64,000 nucleotides of DNA from UBA964 sp031382085 (GCA_031382085.1 JANMYM010000019.1:66385-130384), one strand, 5' to 3'; positions 27,320-36,931 are shown, numbered from the stretch's first letter. Translations and numbers: made by a program. Notes: generated from the letters alone by a model not told the origin.

Positions 27320-29994
27320 GCGACGTTGATCGCCTTCAACACGCGCTGCGGCTGACCGACGCCATAGCCCTGCGCGTAGTCAACGCCGAGACTGGTCAGC
27401 ATCTGGATGATTTCCGCGTTTTCGGCGTATTCAGCAATTACCTTCTTGCCGGTGAGGTGCCCGATTTCGTTGATCGAGCGGACCATTTCGCGGTCGATGG
27501 GGTCATGCAGGATTTCGCGCACGAAACTGCCGTCGATCTTCAGGAAATCAACCGGGAAATGTTTCAGGTAACCGAAGGACGACAGGCCGGTGCCAAAGTC
27601 GTCGAGCGAGAATTTGCAACCCAGCTCCTTGAGCGCATGAATGAATCTGTTGGCTTGCGAGAAGTTCGCGACTGCGGCGGTTTCCGTGATCTCGAAACAG
27701 ATCTTGGTGGCATCGATGCCGCTTTTGTGAAATTGCTCGATCACGAACGGCAGGAATTTGTCGTCGCCAAGACTCTGGCCCGACAGATTGATCGAGCACA
27801 ACAACAATTTTTCGCGCTCATCGGAATCCGACACCAGCCAGCGAAACGCATTTTCGATAACCCAGCGGTCGATAGCCGGCATGATGTTGTAACGTTCGGC
27901 GGCCGCGATGAAATCCGCCGGCGACACCGTGCGGCCACTTTCATCACGCATGCGCAGCAATAATTCGTAGTGCTCGCCCCGCTCCGACCCTTGCAGAGGC
28001 TGAATCATCATCCGATAGAGCTCAAAACGGCCTTCTTCCAGCGCCGTATTGATGCGCGCCGCCCACTGCATTTCGCGCCGGCGGCGCATCAGCTCGATAT
28101 CGTTCTCGGCGAAACTGTGCACCCGGTTGCGACCGGCTTCCTTGGCGGCCTGGCAGGCGCTGTCCGCGGCGGAGAGAATGGCGGCCACATCTTCGTTGTC
28201 AGCGGTGATTGGCACCACGCCAATGCTGGCGCCGAGGCGGAACACCCGGTCTTCCCAGGTGAAGCGGAAATTACGCACGGCCTCGCGCATCGCCTCGGCG
28301 GTGCGCATCGCTTCATCCAGCGAACAACTTTCCAGCAGAATGCCAAACTCGTCGCCGCCCAGGCGCGACAGAGTATCGCGCCAGCGCACCTTGGCCTTGA
28401 GCAAAGCGCCCACCTGGCCTAACAGAGCATCGCCCGCGCCGTGCCCACACGTATCGTTGATGATCTTGAACTGGTCTAGATCGATATAACAGAGCGCGTA
28501 GGACGCTTCGCGCGCCTTGGCACTCTTGAGCGCACGCTCCACGCGGGATTCGAATTCGCGGCGATTGACCAGACCAGTCAGGATGTCATGGCTGGCGTGA
28601 TAGGACAGGCGCCGGTTGAGCTCGCGGCTCTCGCTGACGTCGTGGAATACGAGCACCGCACCGGCCACAACCGTCTCACCGCCACGAATCGGCGCCGCCG
28701 TACTTTCCACGTAAAGTTCGTTGCCGTCCTTGCGAATCAGCAGCATGGGCCGCACTGACTTGATCGGGCGAGTGCGACGAATCGACTGGGTCAGTGGATT
28801 CTCGAGCGGTTCGCAGGTTTCCTCGTGGAACGAGCGGAATACTTCTTCGACCGGCCGGCCCATCGCGTCCTCGAGTCGCCAGCCCGTTAGCTGTTCGGCC
28901 ACCGGATTGATGTAATCAATGGTGGACTGCGCATCCGTGGTGATGACACCATCGCCGATGGACTGCAAGGTGATCTGCGCGCTTTCCTTTTCCCGGAACA
29001 GCGCGTCTTCGTAGAGTTTGCGCTCGGTGATATCAAGCTCCACACCGACCAGCCGCAGCAGCCGGCCATGCTTGTCGACGCGCGCCTTGGCGTGCGACAG
29101 CACCCAGCGCCATTCGCCGCTGCGATGGCGCATGCGGTGCGTGCTCTCGAAGATCGGCGTCTTGCCCGCAACATGATCGCGGATCGCAGTCTGTACCGTT
29201 GCCAGGTCTTCCGGATGCACCAGGCCGCGCCAGTCCGGCGCCAGCGAGTCGTCGGCGGCGTAACCCAGCATCAATTTCCAGCGCGGTGAAAAGTAGGTCT
29301 GGTTGTTCTCGACGTCAAAATCCCACAGGCCGTCGTTGCAGACCGCGCCAGACAGCTGATTGCGTTCTTCGAGACGCGCCAGCTCTTTCTGGATACCGAT
29401 CCGCTCCAGCCCGGTTGCGAGGCTCGTACCTAACAGCTTCATCATCAGCTGCAGCTTGACTTCCCAGCCGGCGAACGGCAGGGAGTGCGCCAGGCCAAGT
29501 ATCCCGGCTACCGCACCGCGTACCCGGAACACGACCAGCAGCGCCGCGCCAATCTGCAGTCCCGCCAGACGCTGCGCCTCGACGCGCTGTTCGGGACGCG
29601 GATTCCCGGTGTCGCGAAATTCCGCGAGCCGCAGATGCTCGAGACGCGCGCCGAGCCACGGGTAGTTACTGAGGCTGTCGCCCTTGAGACCTTCCGGTTG
29701 GCACTGCGCAAAGCTGCTGCGCACCAGCTGAATCTTATTGATAGTCGTGCCGTCGGCCGCGACGTTAGCAATGAAAGCCGTGTCACAACCGCTCGCATCG
29801 CGCAGCGCCTCGAGACTCTGACGAATAACCTCGTCGACGCGGCCGGGGAGCAGATTCTGAAAATCGACCGCGATCTTCGTGCAGGTAATTTCAAGGCCGA
29901 GACTGGGCCGCGGCGCCGTTTTGTCCCAAAACTGCGACGACAATACATCGGAGGCGGTCAAATCGCCTGGTCGATCCGGATGGGGGACAGCCAT
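27316..29994 (-). CDS. GAF-PAS-PAS-GGDEF-EAL signalling protein
   Basis: 892 residues, soluble. A GAF-like domain lies at about 45-200. Two PAS domains follow: about 215-330 (DGLWDFDVENNQTYFSPRWKLMLGY) and about 335-460 (DGVITTDAQSTIDYINPVAEQLTGW). The GGDEF domain has an intact GGDEF motif (RLGGDEFGILL, about 560). The EAL domain has YELLLRM in place of EAL but keeps DDFGTGLSSF and KIDGSFV. It is likely a c-di-GMP synthase, with the EAL half possibly regulatory. The start is an ATG with GGAAAG upstream. It overlaps the nadC stop tail to tail. Confidence 0.93.
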   Translation of the reverse strand: MAVPHPDRPGDLTASDVLSSQFWDKTAPRPSLGLEITCTKIAVDFQNLLPGRVDEVIRQSLEALRDASGCDTAFIANVAADGTTINKIQLVRSSFAQCQPEGLKGDSLSNYPWLGARLEHLRLAEFRDTGNPRPEQRVEAQRLAGLQIGAALLVVFRVRGAVAGILGLAHSLPFAGWEVKLQLMMKLLGTSLATGLERIGIQKELARLEERNQLSGAVCNDGLWDFDVENNQTYFSPRWKLMLGYAADDSLAPDWRGLVHPEDLATVQTAIRDHVAGKTPIFESTHRMRHRSGEWRWVLSHAKARVDKHGRLLRLVGVELDITERKLYEDALFREKESAQITLQSIGDGVITTDAQSTIDYINPVAEQLTGWRLEDAMGRPVEEVFRSFHEETCEPLENPLTQSIRRTRPIKSVRPMLLIRKDGNELYVESTAAPIRGGETVVAGAVLVFHDVSESRELNRRLSYHASHDILTGLVNRREFESRVERALKSAKAREASYALCYIDLDQFKIINDTCGHGAGDALLGQVGALLKAKVRWRDTLSRLGGDEFGILLESCSLDEAMRTAEAMREAVRNFRFTWEDRVFRLGASIGVVPITADNEDVAAILSAADSACQAAKEAGRNRVHSFAENDIELMRRRREMQWAARINTALEEGRFELYRMMIQPLQGSERGEHYELLLRMRDESGRTVSPADFIAAAERYNIMPAIDRWVIENAFRWLVSDSDEREKLLLCSINLSGQSLGDDKFLPFVIEQFHKSGIDATKICFEITETAAVANFSQANRFIHALKELGCKFSLDDFGTGLSSFGYLKHFPVDFLKIDGSFVREILHDPIDREMVRSINEIGHLTGKKVIAEYAENAEIIQMLTSLGVDYAQGYGVGQPQRVLKAINVA

Positions 29995-30203
29995 GCTTTC
30001 CTAGGTTAGCGACTTAGGGGTGATTGTCGCACAAAGTTCGAGAAAAACAAGCTAACTGCTTGTTTCCCCGAGGCGTTTGACGCCATACGGAGACAGGCGG
30101 CTAACGCCATCATGTGGCCCGCTGTTTCGAACGCCGCCGCTGCCGTGGCTCACCTGAGCGAGTGGCTCTGCTAACAGAGAACCGGGGAAATCCGGCCTTG
30201 CTG

Positions 30204-30938
30204 TCAAAGGGCGGCTTGCGCCAGGCGAAACTGATCATGCAGCAGGGCCTGCAGCTCTTTTTGATGCGCCGCGAGGGACGCGGCGTTCAAAGCGCGCGGC
30301 ACGAGATGCGGCGCGCCCACCGCGATCACGATGCGCGTAAATGGCATCGGTATCACGAACTTGTCCCAGTGAAACAGGATGGCGCGCCGCGCGTAATACG
30401 CCATCGGCAGAATCGGCCGGCCGCTCATCTGCGACAACAAGATGGCTCCGGGCTTGAATTCAAAGCGTGGCCCGCGCGGCCCATCAGGCGTGATCACGGG
30501 CGACACGCCCTGCTTGGTCAGCGCATCGTAATAGTCGCGTAGCGCGCGTGCGCCGGTCGCGGTCGACGAGCCGCGGATTACATGACCATCCACGGACCGC
30601 ACCAGCATGGCTGCGAGTTCGCCATCGACCGACGGGCTGATCAGGAAACCGATCTTCAGGCGCTTGTCCGCTAACAACCATTTGATGCAGAACAACTGGT
30701 GCTGGTGCCAGTAACACGGAATGATCGACGGTGCCTGCGCCAGCGCGGCATCGAGATGCTCGGCGCCGATGACCTTCACGATCCGGCAAGTGCGCCAGAA
30801 TATTCCGATCAGGGCCAGGCCAATCGGCACGATGCAGCGATACGAAAAACGACGCAGCGGCGTCATGCGCCGTGATGAGCGTGTTTCCTGTTTGTAGATG
30901 GTATTGCGCAGACCACCGGAATTTTCGGGATCGTTCAT
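30204..30938 (-). CDS. DUF374 lysophospholipid acyltransferase-like protein
   Basis: 244 residues. The family signature TPDGPRGPRFEFKPGAI is present, and the central CYWHQHQLFCIKWLL corresponds to the acyltransferase HxxxxD-like region. One hydrophobic segment near residues 32-48 (IVPIGLALIGIFW) suggests inner-membrane association. DUF374 members are relatives of LpxL/PlsC-type acyltransferases of uncertain substrate. It is nine bases downstream of the phosphopantetheinyl transferase gene, so probably in one transcript with it. Confidence 0.85.
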   Translation of the reverse strand: MNDPENSGGLRNTIYKQETRSSRRMTPLRRFSYRCIVPIGLALIGIFWRTCRIVKVIGAEHLDAALAQAPSIIPCYWHQHQLFCIKWLLADKRLKIGFLISPSVDGELAAMLVRSVDGHVIRGSSTATGARALRDYYDALTKQGVSPVITPDGPRGPRFEFKPGAILLSQMSGRPILPMAYYARRAILFHWDKFVIPMPFTRIVIAVGAPHLVPRALNAASLAAHQKELQALLHDQFRLAQAAL

Positions 30939-30947
30939 GGCACAGGT

Positions 30948-31517
30948 TCAAGGCGCGGGCGGGCGGCGAATCGAGAGCTCATTGTCGGTGAAGCGCTCGC
31001 TGCTCGCAATGGCCACCGCAAAACCCGTTGCTAACAAAGGTCGCTGCAGATAAAACAATTGATTGCGCAGCGCCGCGAATTCGGGCCATAGCCTCACCTG
31101 CCCCGCCATGAAGGCGGAGAGCCCGGCACACTTGATCGCCGCTTCCTTCGCGACCCAGACCCAACTCGCTCCCCTGCTCTGTGCGAGCAAATGCTCTTCG
31201 GCATCACAAATCTTACGCAGCGCCCGGGCGCTGGGTCGATTGTCGGCTTCGGCATCCACGCCCACCGCGCCGTGGCTGGCCACTGCCGCGACCACCAGGC
31301 CCTGGCAATGTGTGATGCTGAAGCTTGGGGCACCCGGGATATACGGCCGGCCATGCGAGCCGCGCAACACATCGGCGTCGGTAAAACTTCGTCCGGTCAT
31401 GTCGGCCAGGGTCCCGAAGGCCAGGCACCGGCCACGGGCGCTGGCATCGGCGCCCGGCCTGAGTGCTTCATAGGCTAAAATAAGCCGGTAATTTTCAGTC
31501 ACTTGCCCGCTGCCCAC
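30948..31517 (-). CDS. 4'-phosphopantetheinyl transferase
   Basis: 189 residues from a GTG; a second GTG at 31502 (MTENYRLI) is as likely. It is a Sfp/AcpT-type enzyme that loads the phosphopantetheine arm of CoA onto carrier-protein serines. The Mg-binding motif is GVDAEADNR (about residue 86) and the second motif is WVAKEAAIKC (about residue 118). The compact size resembles AcpT/HetI. It is divergent from the P450-ligase-carrier pair, whose carrier domain is a natural substrate by inference. Confidence 0.9.
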   Translation of the reverse strand: MGSGQVTENYRLILAYEALRPGADASARGRCLAFGTLADMTGRSFTDADVLRGSHGRPYIPGAPSFSITHCQGLVVAAVASHGAVGVDAEADNRPSARALRKICDAEEHLLAQSRGASWVWVAKEAAIKCAGLSAFMAGQVRLWPEFAALRNQLFYLQRPLLATGFAVAIASSERFTDNELSIRRPPAP

Positions 31518-31528
31518 GATAACTTACG

Positions 31529-32824
31529 TTGCAATCCGCACCCCCAGAACCCGAACAAAGCTTTGACCTTGGCGGCGATGACGAATCGCTGGCAAAGATG
31601 ATCGAGCTTTTTGCGCGCCTTGGCGACACCTATCGCGTGTATTCGCCAGCACGCAAGGGCTACGTCTATGTGATCAATCACCCGGATGATGTGAAGCGCG
31701 TGCTGGTGTCCAACCACCGCAACTACACCAAGGGTATCGGCCTCGACCGCGTCAAGATCCTGCTCGGCAACGGCATCATGACCAGCGAAGGCGAATTCTG
31801 GCGCCGCCAGCGCTACATGATGCAGCCGATGTTTCATCGCAAAATCATCACCCAGTTTGCGCACACCATCGACGCCGCCAACGATACCTTGCTCGCGCGC
31901 TGGGAGCCGCTGGCAGCGCGTGGCGAGCCGGTCAATGTGACGGACGAAATGAGCGAATTGACGCTCGACATTGTCCTGAAAGCGATCTTCGGCAAGGATC
32001 TCGCGCGCCTGGCCGGCGATGGCGGCGAAAATCCATTTGCGGTTGTCACGCGGGAACCGGCGCGCGATTTGCGCTTTGCCTTCAAGTTTCGCTCTTTGGG
32101 TAAACCGATCGCCGAGCTGGTACGCCGCCGCCGCACTGAAACCGAAGAACATTTCGATTTTCTCGCGATGCTGATGGCGGCGCGCGACAAGGAAAGCGGC
32201 GCTCCGATGAGCGAGCGCGAGCTCATCGATGAAGTCATGACCCTGGTCGTCGCCGGGCACGAAACCACCGCCAGCGGCCTCAATTGGACCTGGTTGCTGC
32301 TGTCGCAGAATCCCGGGATCGAGCGCAAATTGCATGCCGAACTCGATGCGGCCCCGCAATGGCAGCCGGGGTCGCTTGCCAGCATGGAGTCGTTAGCCTA
32401 TACGCACATGGTCGCCGAGGAAGCACTGCGCCTCTATCCGCCCGGGTGGTTGCTGTCGCGCCGCACGTTGGAAACGGATCAGCTCGGCGGCTTTGAAATA
32501 CCGGCCGGCGCCGATGTGCTGCTCAGTCCCTACATCCTGCATCGTCATCCGCGTTACTGGCTGGAACCGGAAGCATTCCGCCCGGAGAGATTCGACGCTG
32601 CACACGAAAGCGAGCGTCCGCGCTTTGCCTACATGCCGTTCGCCGCGGGTCCGCGGCATTGCATCGGTGAGACCTTCGCGATCTATGAGATGCTGATGCA
32701 TCTTTACAAAGTCGGCCGGCGCTACCGGCTGGTGCGCGCTGACAACGAACCCATCGAACTCGAAGCCCAGGTCAACCTGCGCACCCGCAAACCCCTCATC
32801 ATGAAGCTGGAACGCCGCGCATGA
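31529..32824 (+). CDS. Cytochrome P450
   Basis: 431 residues from a TTG start. The I-helix is AGHETTASGLNW, the K-helix ExxR is in EEALRLYPPGW, the PERF region is FRPERFD, and the haem loop is PFAAGPRHCIGETFA with the axial Cys near residue 385. No membrane anchor is seen, so it should be a soluble bacterial monooxygenase. Sequence style is close to CYP102/CYP4-like fatty-acid oxidisers, which is only an impression. The next gene starts inside its stop (ATGA), tying it to the ligase. Confidence 0.94.
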   Translation: MQSAPPEPEQSFDLGGDDESLAKMIELFARLGDTYRVYSPARKGYVYVINHPDDVKRVLVSNHRNYTKGIGLDRVKILLGNGIMTSEGEFWRRQRYMMQPMFHRKIITQFAHTIDAANDTLLARWEPLAARGEPVNVTDEMSELTLDIVLKAIFGKDLARLAGDGGENPFAVVTREPARDLRFAFKFRSLGKPIAELVRRRRTETEEHFDFLAMLMAARDKESGAPMSERELIDEVMTLVVAGHETTASGLNWTWLLLSQNPGIERKLHAELDAAPQWQPGSLASMESLAYTHMVAEEALRLYPPGWLLSRRTLETDQLGGFEIPAGADVLLSPYILHRHPRYWLEPEAFRPERFDAAHESERPRFAYMPFAAGPRHCIGETFAIYEMLMHLYKVGRRYRLVRADNEPIELEAQVNLRTRKPLIMKLERRA

Positions 32825-34785
32825 GCGACATCACGACCCTGGACCGACTCCTGGCTAACGCAGCGCGCGCACCGCGCTCGCTCACTTACCTGGAAGGCGA
32901 AACCCAGGAACGCCGCCTCACCATGGCGCAGCTTGAAGCACGGGCGTCAGGCATTCTTTATCACCTGCAGAAACTCGGCGCGAAGCCAGGCGACAAGATC
33001 ATCCTGTTCATTGCCGACAACGAACCCTTCATCGACGCATTCTGGGCTTCAGTGTTAGGCGGCATCGTCCCGGTGCCGGTGGCCGTGGGCATCAGCGACG
33101 AACACCGGCAGAAACTGCTGCGCATCGCGCGCCAGCTCGGCAACCCGTTCATCTATACCGACCGCAAGGCCTTGGCCCGGATCACGAGCTTCGCCGACGC
33201 GAACGGCGCGACCGACATTGCCGAAGGCCTGCGGCGCCGCGCATTTCTCGTCGACGATCTCCAGGATGTTGCCAAAGCGGGCGCGCGTTACAGCTGCAAG
33301 CCCGAGGACACCGGATTCATCCAGTTTTCCTCCGGCTCGACCTCCGACCCCAAGGGCGTGGTGCTGACACACGCGAACTTGATCGCGAACTGGCGTGGCG
33401 CCGAGGCCGCAGCGCGCTTCTCGCCGGACGACATCACCTTGTCGTGGATGCCGCTGACGCACGACATGGGTCTCATCGGCCTGCATATCTTCATGATCGG
33501 CTCCGGCTGCAACGTGATGCAGATGCCGACTGAACTTTTCATCCGCCGCCCGGCGCTATGGCTACAACTGGCGTCGCGCAAGAAGGCCACGATCCTGTGC
33601 TCGCCGAATTTCGGCTACCGCCACTATCTCAAAGTGTTAGGCGATCGCCCGGTCAACGACCTGGACCTGTCTGCAGTGCGCATACTGTTCAATGGCGCCG
33701 AGCCGATCAGCGTACCACTGGCACACGAATTTCTGACCCGTCTCGAGCCCGCGCGCCTCAGGCGCAGCGCGATGTTTCCGGTCTATGGACTGGCGGAGGC
33801 TTCGGTCGGAGTGAGTTTCCCGACGCCAGGCGGCGCGCTGCGCCCGCTGGCATTCAACCGCCATCGCATGGCCGTCGGCCAGGGCGCCGAACTCGTTGCC
33901 AACTCCAGCAATGACGCCCTGGAGCTGATGTCGGTCGGGCGCGCGATCCCGAACTGCGAGCTGCGCATCGCGGATGACCACGACGCGCCACTCACGCAAC
34001 GGCATTTCGGCCATATTCAGATCCGTGGCGGCAACGTCACGCAAGGCTACTTCGGCGCCTCCGAAGCTAACAAAACACTGCGCACGGCCGACGGCTGGGT
34101 GCGCACCGGCGATCTCGGCGTGCTGATCGACGGCGACCTGTTTGTCACCGGCCGCTTCAAGGAAATCATTTTCGTCAACGGCCAGAATTATTACCCGCAC
34201 GATCTCGAAAGCATCGCGATCCGCGCCAGCGGCATGGAACTCGGCAAGGTCATCGCCACGGGACTGCGGCCGCCGGCCGCAGCGACGGATGCGATTGTTG
34301 TGTTCGCGCTGCACCGCGGTGACGTGGCGGCGTTCCTGCCGATCGCCAATGAAATCACGCGCCTGCTGAATACCGAAACCGGCCTTGAGATCACCGACGT
34401 CGTACCGATCAAGCGCGTGCCCAAGACCACCAGCGGCAAGATCCAGCGGCATTTACTGGAATCCGAATACCTGAACGGCGCCTACAATACGGAGCTAACA
34501 GAGTTACGGGCACTACGAGACGCCGCGCGCGACTGCGCGGGCGCCAGCGCCAGCGACATCGAAAACCGCATCAAGACGATCTGCGACGCGGCGCTCGACG
34601 GCAAGAACCTCGGCGTCAATGACAACCTGTTCGAGGTTGGCGCAAGCTCGCTGAAACTGATCGAAATTCACGAGCAGATCGACGCTGCGTGGCCCGGCCA
34701 AGTCGACCTGACAGAGTTGTTCGACTACCCGACCATTCATGAGCTGTCGGCGCATCTGGCCGGCAAGCTGGCCGCGCAGAACTGA
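32821..34785 (+). CDS. AMP-forming acyl ligase (FAAL-like) fused to a carrier domain
   Basis: 654 residues. The adenylation domain covers about 10-560, with P-loop FSSGSTSDPKGVVLTH (about 168), LPLTHDMGLIG-like substrate region (WMPLTHDMGLIGLH), YGLAEASVG, GWVRTGDLG and the catalytic lysine in PKTTSGKIQR. Residues about 575-650 are an acyl/peptidyl carrier domain with NLFEVGASSLKLIEIHE, where one Ser of the SS pair would carry phosphopantetheine. It resembles fatty-acyl-AMP ligases that hand an acyl chain to a carrier protein. The carrier end is free-standing, with no KS or condensation domain in the window. It overlaps the P450 by four bases. Confidence 0.92.
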   Translation: MSDITTLDRLLANAARAPRSLTYLEGETQERRLTMAQLEARASGILYHLQKLGAKPGDKIILFIADNEPFIDAFWASVLGGIVPVPVAVGISDEHRQKLLRIARQLGNPFIYTDRKALARITSFADANGATDIAEGLRRRAFLVDDLQDVAKAGARYSCKPEDTGFIQFSSGSTSDPKGVVLTHANLIANWRGAEAAARFSPDDITLSWMPLTHDMGLIGLHIFMIGSGCNVMQMPTELFIRRPALWLQLASRKKATILCSPNFGYRHYLKVLGDRPVNDLDLSAVRILFNGAEPISVPLAHEFLTRLEPARLRRSAMFPVYGLAEASVGVSFPTPGGALRPLAFNRHRMAVGQGAELVANSSNDALELMSVGRAIPNCELRIADDHDAPLTQRHFGHIQIRGGNVTQGYFGASEANKTLRTADGWVRTGDLGVLIDGDLFVTGRFKEIIFVNGQNYYPHDLESIAIRASGMELGKVIATGLRPPAAATDAIVVFALHRGDVAAFLPIANEITRLLNTETGLEITDVVPIKRVPKTTSGKIQRHLLESEYLNGAYNTELTELRALRDAARDCAGASASDIENRIKTICDAALDGKNLGVNDNLFEVGASSLKLIEIHEQIDAAWPGQVDLTELFDYPTIHELSAHLAGKLAAQN

Positions 34786-35089
34786 CAATGCGCGAAATCG
34801 TCGCGAAAAAGTTTGACAGACGAACAGGGCGTCCGGCGCAGGAAGCAGTGCGGCTCAGCTCAGGTGTCGGCGCGCTTGCAAGATCGCGGTTCGCGGACTC
34901 ACCCGCGATCTTGCGCGTTCGCTCGCGCGCGCGGGCGCAAACGTTGGTCACGGATCTTTTCCCAATTTGAACTGAATGTACTAAGTTTGCGCTTGCCGCG
35001 CACGCGAGCCGCCGACAATTCGCTGCGCCGCACTGCTTCCTGCACCAGGCGCCCGCGTCGAGGGTCGTAATGTTCCGCGACGCTGCCGG
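34786..35089. repeat. Non-coding palindromic element between ligase and LpxL-like genes
   Basis: No gene is supported here. GCAGGAAGCAGTGCGGC at 34838-34854 is perfectly inverted at 35027-35043, with weaker pairing continuing inward (GTGTCGGC against GCCGACAA). A hairpin GCAAGATCGCGG / CCGCGATCTTGC lies at 34878-34914 with a 13-base loop. The nested inverted repeats spanning about 205 bp suggest a MITE- or REP-like element, although no target duplication is obvious. The inner hairpin could also stop transcription, but no T-run follows. Confidence 0.55.
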
Positions 35090-36013
35090 CTAGCTGTAGA
35101 GATTGCGCTTCAGTTTCCAGCGCTTGTGCGACCAGGGCCAGTCGGCCGGTGCCACGCGTATCTGCGCTTCGGCCATGGCGGCGTAGCGCTCGGTCAGCTC
35201 GCCGGGCGCCAGTTTCTCGACTGTGTCCCACACCGGCACCGCCTCGGCAGCGTAAACCCCAAGGCTGATGCGGCGAATTTTAAGGAACCACACTGGATAG
35301 CGGGTCGCGCGCGCGATGTCCTCGGGGCCCGTGTAAAAAGCGCTGTCGCGATTCAGGAACCGCAGCCAGTGCTTGTTCTCGCTCTGCACCGGCTCCTGGT
35401 CGGCGTTAATGGCGATGGCCCGGGCCAGTTTGCGTCGCGCCAGGATGTCGCCTAACAGATTTGGCGCCGGCACCAGCCGCGCTCCGAAGCGCGAGCGGAT
35501 GGCGATCATCGCCTGGTCCGCCCAGGGATTGACCAGCGGCTTGTACGCGGCGTCGACCGGGTAACCGAGTTCGCCGCACAGACCTAACAAAAGCCATTCC
35601 CAGTTGCACTGATGCGCCGCCAGCACGATCACCGGCCGGCCGCTGGCCAGCACTTGGCGCAGCGGCTCCAGGCCCGCGATTTTCACGTGTCGCCGCATGT
35701 CCTCCGGGCTCAGGCGTGCGGACTTCACCAGTTCCACCAGTACCTGTGCGTAACCCCAATAGAACTCGCGCGTCAACTCACGGATCGATCGGGCATCCCG
35801 CTCCGGAAACGCGATCTGCAGGTTGGGTTGAACAACGTGGCCGCGATGCCGGACCAGAACGGCTATCCAGGCTAACAGTCGCGCGAACGCATACCAGAAG
35901 CCAAATGGCAGCAGCGCGAGCCATCGTATCCAGCCCGGAACCGCAGGCCGTGCGGCCGTCGAATCCGGGTCAAAACCCGCTTGTTGCGCGACTGGCGCTG
36001 CCAAAACTGTCAC
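35090..36013 (-). CDS. LpxL/HtrB-family lipid acyltransferase
   Basis: 307 residues. It belongs to the lipid A late-acyltransferase family, which transfers acyl groups from acyl-ACP. The catalytic H-x4-E is in AAHQCNWEW (about residue 134). One membrane segment lies near residues 28-52 (IRWLALLPFGFWYAFARLLAWIAVL). C-terminal WPWSHKRWK is typical. It may act on lipid A or on the product of the neighbouring ligase/P450 genes; the sequence does not decide. It is divergent from the Nudix gene, 41 bases away. Confidence 0.9.
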   Translation of the reverse strand: MTVLAAPVAQQAGFDPDSTAARPAVPGWIRWLALLPFGFWYAFARLLAWIAVLVRHRGHVVQPNLQIAFPERDARSIRELTREFYWGYAQVLVELVKSARLSPEDMRRHVKIAGLEPLRQVLASGRPVIVLAAHQCNWEWLLLGLCGELGYPVDAAYKPLVNPWADQAMIAIRSRFGARLVPAPNLLGDILARRKLARAIAINADQEPVQSENKHWLRFLNRDSAFYTGPEDIARATRYPVWFLKIRRISLGVYAAEAVPVWDTVEKLAPGELTERYAAMAEAQIRVAPADWPWSHKRWKLKRNLYS

Positions 36014-36054
36014 CTGTCAGAAGTTGCGAGCGTTTATGCTACGGGCCGACCGTC

Positions 36055-36855
36055 ATGACCGCAAATGCCCCGTTCATTCCTGCCGCCAGCGCCCTCGTGG
36101 TGCGCGACCACGCTGAACACGGCATCGAAGTATTGCTGGTTAAACGAGCGAGCGGCAGCCGCTCGTTTGCGAACATGTGGGCCTTCCCCGGTGGCAAGCT
36201 CGATCCGGGCGACTATGCGTTGGCCCAGATGTTAGGCGACGTGCTGCCGAAGGCCGCCCGGCCCGGCCTGACGCCGGACCTGCTCGCCTACGGTATCGCC
36301 AGCTGGCGCGAACTGCTCGAGGAGACCGGCGGCGACCAGGCGCTCTGTCACGATCCGTCGCAGCTCGCAACCATGCTGGCGAGCACGATCTACTGGTCGC
36401 ACTGGGTCGCGCCGCGTGAATCCCCGGTGGCGTTTGATACGCGGTTTTTCCTGCTCGACGCCAGCATCCTGCCGCATGAGCCGCGGCCCGATGGGCATGA
36501 GATCAGCGAATTGCGATGGCTGACGCCGGCCGAGGCCGTCACCGATTTTCATTCCGACCGCCTCGCGGCTGCGCCACCGACCGCGTTCAACCTGATGGAA
36601 TTGCAGCTGGCCGCCATAGGCGCCAACGGCACGCGCGATTTGTTAGCTCGCGAGCAGGGCCGACCGATCATCCGCATCCGGCCGCGGGTCGACCGCAGCA
36701 GCGACCCGCCCTTCACAACCTTGCCCTGGGACACGCGGTTTGCGGAACTCGATGGTGAACCGGCCACAGGCCAGCCGTTAGCAGTGCCCGATCGCTATCG
36801 GGCGCTGCCGTCGCGCGTGCAGGTCAGGCACGGAACGTTCGCCAGAAAAAAATAG
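36055..36855 (+). CDS. Nudix hydrolase with expanded Nudix box
   Basis: 266 residues from the ATG at 36055; the open frame begins far upstream but is an antisense shadow of the acyltransferase. The Nudix box is split: FPGGKLDPGDY (about residue 43) and, some 35 residues later, SWRELLEETGG. This interruption is characteristic of NUDT19/RP2-like CoA or nucleoside diphosphatases. The C-terminal half has no other motif. The substrate is uncertain. It is convergent with tRNA-Thr, starting one base after the stop. Confidence 0.88.
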   Translation: MTANAPFIPAASALVVRDHAEHGIEVLLVKRASGSRSFANMWAFPGGKLDPGDYALAQMLGDVLPKAARPGLTPDLLAYGIASWRELLEETGGDQALCHDPSQLATMLASTIYWSHWVAPRESPVAFDTRFFLLDASILPHEPRPDGHEISELRWLTPAEAVTDFHSDRLAAAPPTAFNLMELQLAAIGANGTRDLLAREQGRPIIRIRPRVDRSSDPPFTTLPWDTRFAELDGEPATGQPLAVPDRYRALPSRVQVRHGTFARKK

Positions 36856-36931
36856 TGGTGCCGGAGAGAGGAGTCGAACCTCCGACCCGCGCATTACGAA
36901 TGCGCTGCTCTACCAACTGAGCTACCCCGGC
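36856..36931 (-). tRNA. tRNA-Thr (anticodon CGT)
   Basis: A 76-base cloverleaf with encoded CCA. The acceptor GCCGGGG pairs with CTCCGGC (one G-T), and the discriminator is A. The D arm is AGCTCAGTTGGTAGAGC. The anticodon stem GCGCA/TGCGC holds loop TTCGTAA, so the anticodon is CGT, reading ACG threonine. The T arm has GGTTCGACTC. It is encoded convergently with the Nudix gene. Confidence 0.97.

Noticed and set aside
35716..36054. N-terminal extension of the Nudix frame
   Set aside because: Lies antisense to the LpxL-like gene, basic and without family similarity; the ATG at 36055 begins the Nudix domain.
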